A DNA stretch of 64,000 nt. It comes from Polyodon spathula (lineage: Eukaryota > Chordata > Actinopteri > Acipenseriformes > Polyodontidae). The position numbers and the translations under genes were made by a program. Positions 21,980-34,450 of the stretch are shown here, one piece after another. The DNA is taken from positions 65,676,256 to 65,740,255 of the forward strand of contig NC_054539.1 in the NCBI RefSeq assembly GCF_017654505.1. Reading direction: 5' to 3'. The notes under the pieces are model-generated. The model searched no databases, was not told the DNA's origin, and saw nothing but the letters and a program-made list of their open reading frames with translations. Each line of letters begins with the position of its first letter. The stretch's first letter is position 1.

Positions 21980-24590
21980 AATCTCGTTGCGCTACTTTTG
22001 AACATGGTGAGACAAGGCCAGTAAAATTTTAGCTCATCAGTTAAGACAATCTGCCACCTCCCATTTAATTACTCAAATTCATACTCACTCTGGCACCACT
22101 TCTGTTGATCAACAGGAGATCAATGACCAATTTAAATTATTTTATTATTTTATTCCACACTCTATAGCTAGAGTCCCCTGGAGCCTCCTCCCTTATAGAT
22201 TCATTTTTTTCAGGACTTTACTATTCCCACTATCAATCCCCAATCTGAGGCTGGTTTAGAAGAACCCTTTTCTGTTGAGGAAATTAACCAGGCCATTAAA
22301 GTAATGCAGAGTAGCAAATCACCTGGTCCTGATGGGTTTCCCTCAGAGTTTTAAAAATAATTCTCCTTTCAACTCTCCCCTCTGTTATCTTCTGTATTTT
22401 CTGAATCTTTTCTTTCCCACTCTTTGCCTCAAACTCTTTTTCAAGCTTCAATTTCATTGTTATTAAAATAAAAAGAACAAAAACCTCCTTGATTGCAGCT
22501 CATATTGCCCTATTTCCCTCCTTAACATCGACATCAAAATTCTAGCAAAAGTACTGGCTTGTTGCCTTGAGTCAGTTTTGCTTTCCATAAGTTCCTTGGG
22601 TCAGACTGGCTTTATATAAAACAGACATTCTTTTTTGAATCTTCGGTGCCTGCTCAATATTATATACTCCCTGTCAACATTGCCAACCCCAGAAATTCTG
22701 GTCTCACTTGATGCTGAGAAGGCCTTGATTGAGTCGATGGGATTATCTCTTTTCTACCCTTCAGAGGTTTGGTTTTGGCCATAATTTTATTTCCTGGATC
22801 AAGTTGCTTTACTCATCCACTCTAGCTTCTGTTCATACTAACAATGCTTCCTCGAAATATTTTCCACTCCACTGGGGCACAAGACAGGGTTGTCCTCTTT
22901 CACCCTTGCTGTTTGCTGTTGCTATTGAGCCCCTCTCTATTTTTCTGCATGGTAGAAATGGGGTATTCTTTTGTACATTTCTGATCCCGTTTCCTCTCTA
23001 CCTCATTCTCTTTCTATACTAGAACAATTTGGTAATTTCTCTGGGTATAAACTGAATCTCCAGAAGAGTGAACTGTTCCACATCAATTCAGCTGCCATAA
23101 ATTATCCTTTCTCCACCTTTCCTTTCAGAATTGCTACTGATAAATGTACATATTTGAGCATCATAATAACCCGTTCTCATAATGATCTTTTTAAGTCTAA
23201 TTTCACTTCACTACTGGAACGCACCAAACAAGACATAGTGCGTTGGTCTGCATTGCCTTTAACGCTTGCTGGCCATATTAATTTCATGAAGATGAATACA
23301 TTACCCAAATTTGTATGTCTTTTCCAATGTATTCCAGTATACATACCCCAAATGTACCATATACCCCAAATCCTTTTTCAATTCACTTGATCAAATTATA
23401 TCTTTTATTTGCAATCAGAAGCCTCCTTGTATCTGTAGAGTTTTTCTGCAGAGACCAAAACCCTTGGGAGGATTGGCACTACAGGTCAGCCAACATTCGT
23501 AGCATTGCCTACTGGTTACATTCCCATTGTCATCAGGCTGGCCCTGCATGGCTATGTATGGAAGCAGCTTCATGTCAGTCTACATCGCTATCTGCCCTGC
23601 TTTGCTCCTCCTTACCTCTTTCTACCTCACAATTCAGTACTAACCCACTAGTCCCACAGTCACTCAGGATATGTGCAGAATTCAGAAAGCATTTTGGTTT
23701 GCAAACTATTTCATTGTTTTGATGCTATCCACCTGTTCCCTCCTTCTCCAGGGGACCTGGCCATTCATGTCTGGCACTAAAAGGGTATCAAGTCCTTTAA
23801 AGAACAATATATTGCTGATAATTTTGCTTCATTTGACCAGTTTTCACAGAAATTGAATATTCCCAGAACTCATTTATTTCATTATTTACAGATCTGGAAT
23901 TTTGTACGAAACAAAGTTGCACAATTTCCTCTATTACCCTCCAAATATCCTATTGATTCTATACTTCACTGCAATTTCCAAAATATACACCATCATCTCC
24001 ACCCAACATTCCCCTTCACTTTCCATAATTCAATTGTTGTGGGAAGTTGATTTAGGTTAAAATTTTTCAGATGAGAATTGGGACCGAATCCTATCTTGGG
24101 TTCATTCGTACTCTGTTTGTGCCAGATATGGTCTGATCCAATTTAAAATTTTCCACTGTACCCACTTATGCAAAACTAAATTAGTTAAGATTTTCCCGGA
24201 TTTGAATCCAACCTGCAACAGATCTAAGCAGGCACCTGCCTCCCTTATTCATATGTTTTGGTCATTTCCCAGGCTGGCTCCTTTCTGGACCTTTATTTTT
24301 TAAACTTTTTCTCAAATTACTGACATAAAAATTGACCCCTCTCCACTTATTGCCAGAAGACGTCCCTCTGACAAAATTGCAATCAGATTCCATGGCTTTT
24401 GCGACCTTGCTTGCCAGACGCTTAATCCTGTTTAAGTGGAAACAAGCTGCCCCATCCTCCCATATACACTGGGTTAAGGATGTCATGTAATTCCTTAAAC
24501 TTGAAAAAATGAAATTTACTATTCAGGGACACACAGAAAAATGTTGTACATCATGGCAACCTTTTTCAACATTTTTTTGATCAGCTGCAG
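21980..24590 (+). mobile_element. L1/Tx1-type LINE, 5'-truncated and decayed
   Basis: Islands of L1-clade ORF2 in plus orientation across 2.6 kb: LAHQLRQSA near 22035, SSKSPGPDGFPSEF near 22310, CPISLLNI near 22505, QGCPLSPLLFAVAIEPLS near 22885-22935, YKLNLQKSELFHI near 23047, and a C-terminal part (LFKWKQAAP, KDVM, CCTSWQPFF) near 24425-24575. Their order is that of a single L1 ORF2. The 5' UTR, ORF1 and endonuclease are missing. Confidence 0.87.
22030..24575 (+). pseudogene. L1 ORF2 reverse transcriptase remnant
   Basis: The L1 ORF2 protein nicks DNA and copies its RNA. Here only its reverse transcriptase and C-terminal domains can be followed, in frames that switch repeatedly (longest open pieces 22729-23022, 22971-23390, 23315-23722). 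The catalytic YxDD box should fall near 22970 between the AIEPLS and SDPVSSLPHS segments, but the sequence goes directly from GVFF to CTFLIP, so the box appears deleted. The final part resembles the cysteine-containing C-terminus of fish L1. Dead copy. Confidence 0.82.
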
Positions 24591-25126
24591 CTTCCTCTCA
24601 CACCTTGTGAGAAGACAACAAAGGTTATAAATATGAGCAGCACAACTTCGGCTCTTCAGTTGCATGGTGTGTTACTTTGCGGAAAGACAGGAAACATTTA
24701 AGCTGTTTAAATATTAAAATAAAATTCACAAGTCTAATTATCTTTGTCTAACTTCATCAAACTTTAAATTAATGTTTATGAATACTCTTATTTGTTCAAC
24801 TTTGTTCTTTTCACAGTTTTTGTCTTTATTTTGCGCCACCTAGGTCTTTTTCTCCCAAGGCTGCTGCTCTTCAGCAGTGCTTTAACTTAAGCTCAGTTAT
24901 ATCTTAATTTACAGACCATTACTGTCTGTTTGAAGTAATCAGTTATTAAATATACTGTACAGTATATATGTATTGTTTTAATATTATTTATATAATATTT
25001 TCTGTTACAACGGCTCGATACGTTTTAAGGAGTCACTGTCCTTTGTGATTACAACCAGAACAGCTGTAGTAATGACTGTTGACTGTGACATTTGTTTCAT
25101 CTCTTCATTTTTGTAAAGTCATGGTG
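24591..25126. other. No gene recognised
   Basis: Between the L1 and the hAT. AT-rich, with no domain seen. It may include the 3' UTR of the L1 and the 5' region of the hAT. Confidence 0.5.
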
Positions 25127-26690
25127 AATCACCAACATCTTCCAATCCTGGTGTGTTTCTTGGGCTGGTAGATTTTGTTTTAAAGCTTGATCAGGCAATG
25201 GACATACACCTGATGAAGGATACAGTCGTTAAAGGCACCTCTAAGTCAGTTCAAAATGAATTTCTTTGCTGCATGTTAGAAGTTTGCAGGGGGAATATTG
25301 TGAAACAACTGATTATGTTGCAGTTCAATTGTATTTCCTGAAGTGAAACTAGTTTTTCCTGAAGTGTACTAGTTTTTAGGTACATTGTTCTCAAAAGTGG
25401 ATGTTTTTTTGAGTGATTTTTTGGGGTTCACTGAGTTGCAACATGGAAATGCTGAAGCTATTTCCCCTGCCATTATGCAACAGCTAGATGCCATATTCAC
25501 AAAAGAAATTGAAAAAGCTAAAATAACTGCACAGAGCTATGATGGCGCTAGTGTAATGTGTGGCGAGACTGGTGGGGTCCAGAAGTTTGTAAGGGAAAAA
25601 TATCCAAATGTACATTATGTCCATTGCAGTGTCCATCAACTAAATTTAATAATGGGACAAGCAGCGAGTCAGGTTTCAGAGGCTCAGTTTTTTTTCCAGA
25701 CCCTCTCTGGTTTTTCAACTTTTTTCTCTCACTCTCCAAAAAAAACTGCTGCTCCTCAAACAAGGTAGAATTTCATAGTTGAGCAGTGAGAACAGTGTTT
25801 GAACAGCATAATGATCTGTTAAGGTGTTTTCAAACAATCAGTGATTCAGGAGACTTTGACAGTGTCACAGTTAGAGAAGCTATTGTTTTTTGCAAAAGCC
25901 TCATAGACAGTTTCTGTACTTTCTGTACTTGTTCCTAAAGATAATGATGAAGGTGGATATTTTGTATGAGAAACTCCAGGCAAGGAATATTACATTTGTT
26001 GACGCAAATGAAGTGGTAACTCAATTTTTTCAAACCATTCAGAACATCTGAGCATCTGTTAGAGCATTGGGATCAAGCCTCCCTGAGAACCTGCCACTAA
26101 TGCCAAACAGACGAAGGGGCCCAAATATCACAGAAGATTATGACACAGCTGCCTTGCAAATTTGTGACATCATCATCTCTCACACAGAGGAATGGTTTGC
26201 CTTCAGAAAGCACCTTGTATCTACAGAGTGACCGTTTTGTTGGATATCAGGTAGCTTTCCCGGATGGTGTACTAGAGGAAACAGTTTAAGAATATCCAAT
26301 GCTTAGTAAGACTTCCTTATGCATTGACTTACAAACAGTGTATGAAACAGAATATTTAAACAATGCTGAAAATGCTTTAAGTATGCTTGAACTGATGATA
26401 TATAACAACTTAGACAAAACATTTCCAGAGATTACAAAACTACTAAAGATAGTTATTATCACTCCAATGACTACAGTAGAGGCAGAAATGCACTTCTCAA
26501 CACTGAAGTGGATAAAAACCTTCTTGAGAAAAAGTATGAAAACCCAACGAATAAATATTTTCTTTAGCCATGTTATCAATTGAAAAAGACATGATGGCTG
26601 ACATTCCTGACTTTAATAATAAAGTAATCAAAACATTTGCCATGATAAGACATTGCACAGCAAACTTTTTGTATCACTTCCAACAAAAAA
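25127..26690 (+). pseudogene. hAT transposase, ZMYM1-like lineage
   Basis: Plus-strand islands follow the hAT proteins annotated in fish as zinc finger MYM-type 1-like. 25127-25341 gives SNPGVFLGLVDFVL and SVQNEFLCCMLEV. 25385-25768 gives LGFTELQHGNAEAI, AQSYDGASVMCG and YPNVHYVHCSVHQLNLI, the RNase H-like core with its Asp and the CxxH motif. 26299-26640 gives the C-terminal dimerization domain (TPMTTVEAEMHF, STLKWIKTFLRKSM, IEKDMMADIPDF). The link between core and C-terminus (25770-26290) is full of shifts and stops. The N-terminal TTF/BED finger was not found. Inactive, but most of the protein's length can still be traced. Confidence 0.83.
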
Positions 26691-26843
26691 CAGATCCACT
26701 GGACAATGCTACCTCTGAGGTTGGCCCCCTGGACCCCACCCCTTCACTTGCATCTACAAAATCCAATTTTTGGCCGTTTCCACTGGTGCTGATGCAGTAC
26801 ATAGTTAAGTATGAAAGGGCATTTTCATTCTTAAGATAACAAT

Positions 26844-27043
26844 GGCAGGCTGTCTGGTCCAGTGGTTACAACCAGAAGGTTCCAGGTTCATATCCCTGTT
26901 AAGCCACTGACTCATTGTGTGACCTGTGAATTCCTTGTGCTCTGTCTTTCAGGTGAGATGTTATTGTAAGTGACTTATGTAGCATAGTTCACACACTCTA
27001 GTCTCTGTAAGTTGTCTTAGATAAAGGCATCTTTTAAATAAGC
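26844..27043 (+). mobile_element. tRNA-derived SINE with fish-type tail
   Basis: A-box-like TGTCTGGTCCAGTGG at 26851-26865 and B-box-like GGTTCATATCC at 26885-26895 form an internal Pol III promoter. The tail (TGTAAGTTGTCTTAGATAAA, then GGCATCTTTTAAATAA) matches the widespread fish SINE/L2 3' motif usually read as GTCGCTTTGGATAAAAGCGT. The head has lost tRNA folding, so it is not a functional tRNA. Confidence 0.82.
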
Positions 27044-27468
27044 AATTACTATGTGATGCAATAATTAGAAGGTAATTCACACACCATCATTTGCACCATC
27101 CTAAGGATGTTAAATTTACAGTATTTGGAGGTAGAGCTACTATACAACTATGGTACTGTTATTATGTTCCATAATTAACAAGATCTAAATAAAAATCACT
27201 GAGCCTGTGTTGTACTGTGCATTTACCATGATTTGTAATTATTATTATTATTTTTTGCTTACCATGCTTTCACTGTACTTTATTACACTTTCATATGTTT
27301 TTACTAGTGAATGGTAAACTTTTATAAGAGAGCGAAGTAAGTAAACTCTGTAAAGGAAGATGCTTTTAAATGCCTTCAGGAATTTAGATGCTACACCCAC
27401 TACCTAGACACTAACAAATGTATTTATACTACATCAACAGCTTGGTTATAAATGAAAAAACCCAGTCC

Positions 27469-27530
<62 letters not shown>

Positions 27531-28417
27531 CAAAAGGGTTAAGATGATCCAGTAACATGTGTTGGAGATCTATCTTGGTTGCTTATAATCTTTTCATAGT
27601 AGTACACTGCAGAAAACAAAATAAAACCCAGCTGACGTTTGACAGCCTGCTACATTGTTCCACACAAGGCTTTTGTTGGTGAGAAGAGCTTGTAACCTTG
27701 AACTGATTTATTCCCCCTGCTTTGTATCGTACGCTACAAGTACGTAAGGTAATCTTGCATGCTATTGGGATCGTCTTAAATGTCTCAAAATGCCTCACAA
27801 AGCCCTGTTAGAGCCCAGCCACAGGAATGATGAATAGGCCTGACCTCGTATCTTTCCGCTCCCCAATTGAAAATCTGCTGGCCTGTCAGAGTGCCGTGGC
27901 AAGACCATCGATTCAGCTATAATTGAACAGCATCAGCAAAGCGTCTACAGCTACTCAGGCCATTTATTTACCAGAGGCTTAATGCCCTGTTAATTTGCTG
28001 TTGATAGCAGGGAAGTGACGCTTAGTACTTGCAGTTGAACTTATCTCTTACACAGAAAAGCTACCTAATATATTGGCTACCACAATACCATAGAAATAGT
28101 TAACCTTGCTGCGGAGTCTACTTCTGTGTTTAGGGTTAAGGCAGCAACACCAGGAATGTCAGGGGTTTTTATCTCTTTTGCAGAATGCAATCAGATTGCA
28201 ATGGATTTGCACTCCCCTTTCACCTTATAAATGTGCGTTATTATATTGTGCGTATGTAAGCCACAGGACAAATAGAGCATATTATTTGCAGTAATCTGTT
28301 TGTGGGGTTTTCGTCATCCTGTATATTCATGCTTCATACAATTACATACAGTAAAGGTTTATAATATAATGTGTGAGATGTTTACCAGAGACCCTAATGA
28401 TACTAATATTTGTTGAC
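27044..28417. other. No gene; (TA)n run and a complex unique block
   Basis: Holds the microsatellite at 27469-27528. The stretch 27800-28050 is less AT-rich and more complex than its surroundings and has several homeodomain-type TAAT/ATTA cores. It has no reading frame. Confidence 0.5.
27469..27528. repeat. (TA)n microsatellite
   Basis: Two TA runs separated by one TTA step. Confidence 0.97.
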
Positions 28418-28609
28418 ATAAGACATAAGAAAAGTTTAGCAATGAGAAAAGGCCGTTCAGCCCACCCTTATTAGCACACCTTTCTCCCCTGGTTTGCTTT
28501 GCTGTTGTATAACACATAAGCACAAATGCATAATTAAATAATTAAGCTGAACTCATTTCAGACTTTTATCAAACCTATTAATCATTATCTCATAGGCTCT
28601 ATTAGGGAC
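28418..28609 (-). mobile_element. CR1 3' tail fragment, cut by LTR
   Basis: GACATAAGACATAAGAAAAG followed by GGCCGTTCAGCCCACC is the inverted 3' end of a CR1, comparable to the tail at 1715-1776 but from another subfamily. The LTR at 28610 is inserted beyond it. Confidence 0.7.
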
Positions 28610-29198
28610 TGTGACAGGGTGGCTGAGGGTGGAGACGTCAGGCCAGAAACAGGAACTACACACTACTCGGGTGCAAAGCGCACTGCGGTGCTGTTTTTAT
28701 TAATTACAAAATGAAAATATTTAAACACAAAAACACTGCTCACGGAGCGAAAAATAAAGTTTAAAACAAAACAAATCACAAATCTTGAACATCACAGTAA
28801 AGCAGACCTAAGGTCAAGCTGGGCAGTTGCCTTCACTGATCCTTATTTCTTTTACTTTCATTTTAGTTCTCGTTCTTGGGGTTTCCTCTTGCTGTCTCAT
28901 TCTCCCCTTCCTGAACACTCACCCCGAACAGGGAGAGCTGCAGGCTTTTATACTGGTGACCATCTCCCGTTTAGCAATAAATTAATCTATTAATTAACTC
29001 GGGAGATGGTTACCTTCTGCACTGGGTTTTGTGGGATGGGGCTTTTCCACAAACCATAACAAACATGGCTTTTCGCTGTCATATTTATACATAAAATAAA
29101 TTGTAATAATAATACAAACAAATACAAAAATACACATTTTACAGCAGGGCTTTGCCCTGCCCCCTATCCATGTGCAGAGCTCTACTCTCCCTGCCACA
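28610..29198 (-). mobile_element. Solo LTR (family A)
   Basis: Perfect GGGAC duplication at 28605-28609 and 29199-29203 around TGTGACAGGG...CCTGCCACA. Minus-strand TATAAAA at about 28946-28952 and AATAAA at about 28696-28701. It has an internal pair ACCATCTCCCG / CGGGAGATGGT (28959 and 29000), also present as a variant in the LTR at 8653. Confidence 0.93.
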
Positions 29199-29203
29199 GG
29201 GAC

Positions 29204-31037
29204 TAAAGCATGTTCTATTACAAGTATATAGACAGTGTTTAATCATTAACAACGTTTCTTTACTGCTGCTGTTGTGTGTAGTTAATATAAAAAGGAAGCA
29301 CCATTAAAGGGCTCTATTATAAATTATGATGTTCCACAGTTTTAGGTGTATTTAGCCAGTCCTGGGAAATAACCATCATCATCTAGAAATGTGTTAGCAT
29401 GGGGCTTGTATATCCCCCATTTATTTTGTTCACACCTTAGTGATTGCAAGTTACACATTTTGTTTTATTTTATATTTTCTAAGCAATACATGGTGATTCT
29501 GTTACCAAGATAGATTTCTTGTAATCCAAATATGGGCATTAATATTTTCACAGTAAGCATTCATCATGAAGCCTTAAAATGTGAAAATGCTCTTTTTATA
29601 AAATGCCCATAGGCTGCTATTTTCAGTACTATTGTTATACAGTACCAGGGCTGGGTTGCACCAGCTATGCGTACGTTGTTACTTAGTTTAGTTATAGCGC
29701 AAGTCTTTACTAACTTTGGTTTTTGGTAGCAGCTTGTTCTGCTAGCCCACATACATCCTCTTGACAATTCCGATGACATTGACCTGCAATATACATGAAA
29801 CAAGGTTTTACTGTGCTCCGACTTCACAGTACCAAAAGGTACAGTTTATTGATGGACCGCGATAAGTACATTTTTCTTTTGTTAAATGTCCCTTGAAGAA
29901 ATGATAATTCACAACACATTAAATAAAAGCTACATTTAAATGATTTACAAAAAAAAGAAACATGATTGTTGTTAGCGTCAACTAAAATAAAAGGGGAAGA
30001 AACTGTTATTCTGTACTGAAGTGAGAGCAGTTAATGGGTGTTAGAAATTCTAAAACACAAAACACATTGTGCTTTTTTTTAACAATGCTTGTCTACAGTT
30101 TGCTACATTGCTTTAATCATGAGATACAACAATAAGGGTGGGGGGGGCTTCCTCCTACACTAGGAATTACTCTAACAGTTACTGTTATATCCCTGTCTAG
30201 TAACCTATTCCAAACTCGTATGTATTCTTTTGTAATGCCTGCTGTAAGTGTTACATGTCAAGAGCAGAATATTGTGTACTATTTTCTTTGACATATTGTA
30301 ATTGTATAGTCTATATTTAAAGACACAGTCACTGCAAGCCATCGCTAGCTTGCCTTCCCTTTTTATTTGGTGTAAAGTATGTGCTGCCTATACCATCTCA
30401 ATGATTGCCTTAGACATGGTAAGCAGATGAAAATTACATGTTATTAAGGTATGAAGTTATAGCTTTAGACAACATAGGTGTTCATTCACAAAACATTCAG
30501 GGGTAGATGTACTAGTGTTGCACCTGTCACAATAGTTGCAAACAAAGTCGGACGTCTAGAGCGAGATGTACTAAACAAGCACGATGCTATTAGCGACTTT
30601 TTAGGGAATGCTTTGCAGCAGCAGTTTTTCTTTGTGGTTCAACCTCAGATGAATATATAATTATGGGAGTTCCTGCATAAATTTGTAAAAATGGGGTGAC
30701 TGGCTGGTTTTGAGTGAGAGTGTTGTTTGGATCCAGCTGATGACAAAATTGTGGACCAATCGTGTCTTACCTATTGATTTGCTCTCCAGTAGCTGCAAAT
30801 TGAGCCTTCATTACAGTGTCCTGTCACAGGCATATGATTTTGATTGTCTCAAGACCAGCGTCAGAAAGTATGTTTAAGTAGCTTTTTATGTTATCAGATT
30901 AGTTGTAGATTCGAATGTCTTTATGCACAGATTGATTTAAAATGTAAGTTAAGCACTTCAACCTTCCAGCGGGCATTTATGCAAAATAGAAGCCTGCTAG
31001 ATCTGGAAGCTGATTGGATGTTCGCACGCACTCAATA

Positions 31038-31041
<4 letters not shown>
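29204..31041. other. No gene recognised
   Basis: A block near 30498-30590 starts CAGGGGTAGATGTACTAG and repeats GAGATGTACTAAACAAGC, which resembles a MITE end, but no second terminus was located. Confidence 0.5.

Positions 31042-31085
<44 letters not shown>
31042..31085. repeat. (TA)n microsatellite
   Basis: About 22 TA units. Confidence 0.97.
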
Positions 31086-31089
<4 letters not shown>

Positions 31090-31262
31090 TTGAGAAAAAG
31101 GAAGACTGCTTTTGTACCAAAAATAATCAATAACAAAAAAGAAAAAAAGAAAATTGATTTGAATTACAAATCAATTATCAGGATGTTTCAGACTATAAGT
31201 CCTTCATTGGCTGAATACAAAAAACAGTACTTTAAGAAGAAAAACTTTATTTTTAGTCCATC

Positions 31263-31690
31263 TGTGGCAGAGCAAAGCTCTGCCCTTTAAATTGGCAGGG
31301 ATGGGGTTAACTTCCCCTACCTGCCTGGGTTTATTATGTTCAGGTGGCTGGGGTTGATTAGTTGATTAGGTTGATTAATGATCAATCAGCGCCCAGCCAC
31401 CTGATATAAAAGGAGGCCTCTGCTTCTCATTTGGAGAGAGGGAGCTGAGGAAGTAGGTTGTTTTTTTTTTTGGTTGTTTAGAAAGTTTGAATCCAGTGAA
31501 GGCATTGCCCAGCCTGGAAACTGTTATTTTTTGTAAGTTTTGCTTTTTATCTTTTTTGTGTTTAAATTGTTTTGTTTTGGCCCTTGTGCCCTTTCATTTT
31601 TGTGTTTATTTATAATAAAATAGTTTTTTTTTTTTTTTTTTTTAACTGCAGTCTGTCTCTGGGCCTCTATCCACTCGCCAGCCTGCCACA
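31263..31690 (+). mobile_element. Solo LTR (family B)
   Basis: Perfect CCATC duplication (31258-31262, 31691-31695) around TGTGGCAGAGC...CAGCCTGCCACA. TATAAAA at 31405-31411, AATAAA at 31614-31619, then a T run and CTGCAGTCTGTCTCTGGG. The start contains AGAGC-AAA-GCTCT. Related to the shorter LTR at 18406. Confidence 0.93.
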
Positions 31691-31775
31691 CCATCCCATA
31701 AAAAGACAGGCATAGGAAGGCCCCATTTTTGTTCCCTTACTGACACCTCTAACTTGTTTATAAAAATCTCCATTA

Positions 31776-31780
<5 letters not shown>

Positions 31781-31828
<48 letters not shown>

Positions 31829-31829
31829 T
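31781..31829. repeat. (TA)n(CA)n compound microsatellite
   Basis: TA units to 31808 and then CA units to 31829. Confidence 0.97.
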
Positions 31830-32594
31830 ACAGGAGAACGTGTAGCAGTGGAATGTTTAGTTTCTGGAAAGGGTACGTCTAAATCCACTGTTTGGAAAAA
31901 TGATAACGTTGTTGTATTGAACGATAATAAAATCCCATGTGGCTTTGTATAATGCGAATCTTGCAAAATATTATTGAAATATGCCAGCAAAATGAAGGCA
32001 AATTCATTTCTGCAGTGGAACACTGAAAAGGGATGTGTGTGTCCTGTATCTGTTTTAAAGCCATAGTTGTGGTTCTGTGTGGCTATTTATGGTAACAAAG
32101 TTTTGAAGAAGCCTGTTGTTGTCTTCTTTTAAATCATGCTGTTTTGGATTATTATGAAAAGAAAGTAAATGTGATATGATTAGTTGAGATTTTTTTTCTC
32201 TATTTATTTACATTTTAACTGGAAATCGGGAATAGTCTACATGGAAAGTACTGTATGTGTGTGGAATATATCTGTGGAGATGATCGGATCGGATCAGGCA
32301 TGCAAATATTTAAAAAAGTCTCGGGCTTGGTCAGGTTCAGATTGGGTTTTAAATTTTGGCCCGAGCAGACTTCTACTGTACTGATTTATATTTTTACATG
32401 ATAATATGTAGCCTACCCAAAGACATTATTTCAGTGCAACGATTTATATTTAAAATGCACTGAGCAGTAGAAATGTATGTGTGTGTGCGATTTTATTGTA
32501 ATGTTTTTAAACCGTATCCCTCATTATGTCAGACAAACATGTCCAGTTTAGCGAGGGGCAATTGTAGGATTATGAAATGCTTTTTGGAGGTGAA

Positions 32595-32835
32595 GGTGCA
32601 GGGTCACGGTGAGCCGGAGCCTAACCCGGCAGACACAGGGTGCAAGGCAGGACTACACCCTGGACGGGACGCCAGTCCATTGCAGGGCAACACACACACA
32701 CACACAAACACTCACACACACATACACTCACTCACACAGAGGGCAATTTAGAATGACCAATCAACCTGAAGAGCATGTCTTTGGACTATGGGAGGAAACC
32801 GGAGTACCCAGAGAAAACCCATTTGTAATTTTAAG
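32595..32835 (+). repeat. Interspersed repeat with internal (CA)n
   Basis: The order GGTCACGGTGAGCCGGAGCC, GACGCCAGTCCATTGCAGGG, (CA)n, GAGGGCAATTTAGAATGACC, GGACTATGGGAGGAAACCGG is that of a very common fish repeat, probably the 3' part of a retroelement. I cannot name the family. It includes the microsatellite at 32690-32738. Confidence 0.7.
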
Positions 32836-33003
32836 TTATTATAAATAATGCAACATAATCTGCACTGTAAATGTTTGTTACGTTAGCCTACCTTCCAATA
32901 TAAATTATGAGTGCCTTTTAAAATATTTACAACATCAAAAACATTCATCTTAAGATAAAACAAAAAGTTTAAAATCTAATATATTTAATTACAACTTACC
33001 ATT

Positions 33004-34450
33004 TCAATGGGACGCTTGAGCCTGGTGGATATTGCATAGCTCGTCAATCCTTGGTACGATGTCAGAAAGACAAACGCTCATCTCATCCTTTATGTCTAAT
33101 TTTGCTCTATGCTTTGTTTTAATAGCAGCCAATGTAGAAAGTCCAGACTCAGATTGTCTCTGAGATGTCCACCAGTTCATATTCTCCATAACTGAAGTCA
33201 GTTAGGCATGTGAACATTGTTGTTATTCCCATTCTCACTTGTTCATTCCAGTGTTCTGCTTTTGCCATGAATCCTTTGATTTTATCACAGAGATCTATAT
33301 TGTTAGTCTCTGGTCCCTACATGCTTGTGTTGAGTCTGTTTAGTTAATTTGCGTTCCATTTAGGATCCCTGAAATAATCTAACAAAGAATAATTCTGGTC
33401 CAACAGAAACTGAGTTACTTCTGTGCGCAAGTCAAAAACTCTTCGCAATACAGATCCACGGGAAAGCCAGCGAACTTCAAAATGGAGAAGCAGCCCTTGA
33501 CGGTCTGCACCCGTTTCATTGCACAGAGCTGCAAAATATGGGAGTTCAGAGGTCTAGCCTTAATGAAATTCACATTTTTTACAACAGAACGTAAAACTTC
33601 ATTCAGGTCTGGGCTCAGTTTTTTCGATGCCAATGCCTCTCTGTGTAAAACACAATGAGTTGAGACAGCGTTCAGAGCTGCCTGCTTTATTCTCCTTATC
33701 AAACCACTCTTATTGCCAGCCATAGCCCTTGCCCCGTCTGTGCAAATACCGATACTGCTGTCCCACGAAAGGCCTGCCGTGGTTATGTACTGATTAAGTA
33801 TTTCAAAAATATCCACTCCTGTTGTTTGTGTTGGCAGTGTAAGACAACAAAAAAAATCTTCAACCAACTTCTTTTCCCAAACATAGTGAACAAATACTAA
33901 CAGCTAAGCCTGATTCCCCACATCTGTGGATTCATCAACCTGGAGTGACATGCAGAAACTGTTTTTAATCTTAATGTTTTTATGTGCTTTCTTGCATTTG
34001 ACAATCCGGTGTGATATCAGATGCAATGCTTTGAGAGCACCCTCACTACCTGTTAAGGTATGAGTGAATACCTCCTGCTGCCGTTTGAAATTTGCCAGTC
34101 GGTTTTCTGACTAAGCTTGAATGCTTAGTTTCCAAGTGCCTTTTAAATAAAGATGGTTTCATACAGTCATTGGAGAGCTCCTCCAAAAAAATTATGCCCT
34201 TGGGTTTGGTTTTATTACTGTACATCCTAACTGTAAGTAGACATCACTGTACTTAAAAACTTTTTGTCGCTTTGCACTTTCTGTAGACTCTTTTGTGTTT
34301 TCTTTCTTTATGTTTCTTTTGCAAGTGAGAAGTGATACTGGGCATAATCTGAATGAACTCTGTCAAACAATACTCTTCAACAGGCCGCTGTATTGCTGTT
34401 GCTAAAATGCATCGGTGTGAGTTGAAACCCACGCAATCAAAAGCATGCAT
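33004..34450 (-). pseudogene. hAT transposase, ZBED5-like lineage, internally deleted
   Basis: Read right to left, all parts of the ZBED5/SCAND3-type hAT protein appear in order. A BED-finger region near 34270-34120 gives KYSDVYLQLGCTVIKP, then NDCMKPSLFKRHLETKHS. GALKALHLISHRIVKCKKA follows near 34050-33990. After a gap, FCMSLQVDESTDVGNQ leads into the core frame 33867-33415, with VEDFFCCLTLPT, ICTDGARAMAGNKSG, VSTHCVLHREALA and VNFIKARPLNSHI. The C-terminal dimerization tail ends at 33004 (SGLSTLAAIKTKHRAKLDIK, VPRIDELCNIHQAQASH, stop). Sections are missing and frames shift. In the core the AVLHTEVRWLS-like stretch is lost, so it cannot act. Confidence 0.87.

Noticed and set aside
26844..26910. 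tRNA gene
   Set aside because: Only the A and B boxes are recognisable. There is no cloverleaf, and it continues into a SINE tail.
32473..32848. Plus-strand frames with Thr-His repeats
   Set aside because: They cross a fish interspersed repeat with a (CA)n run.
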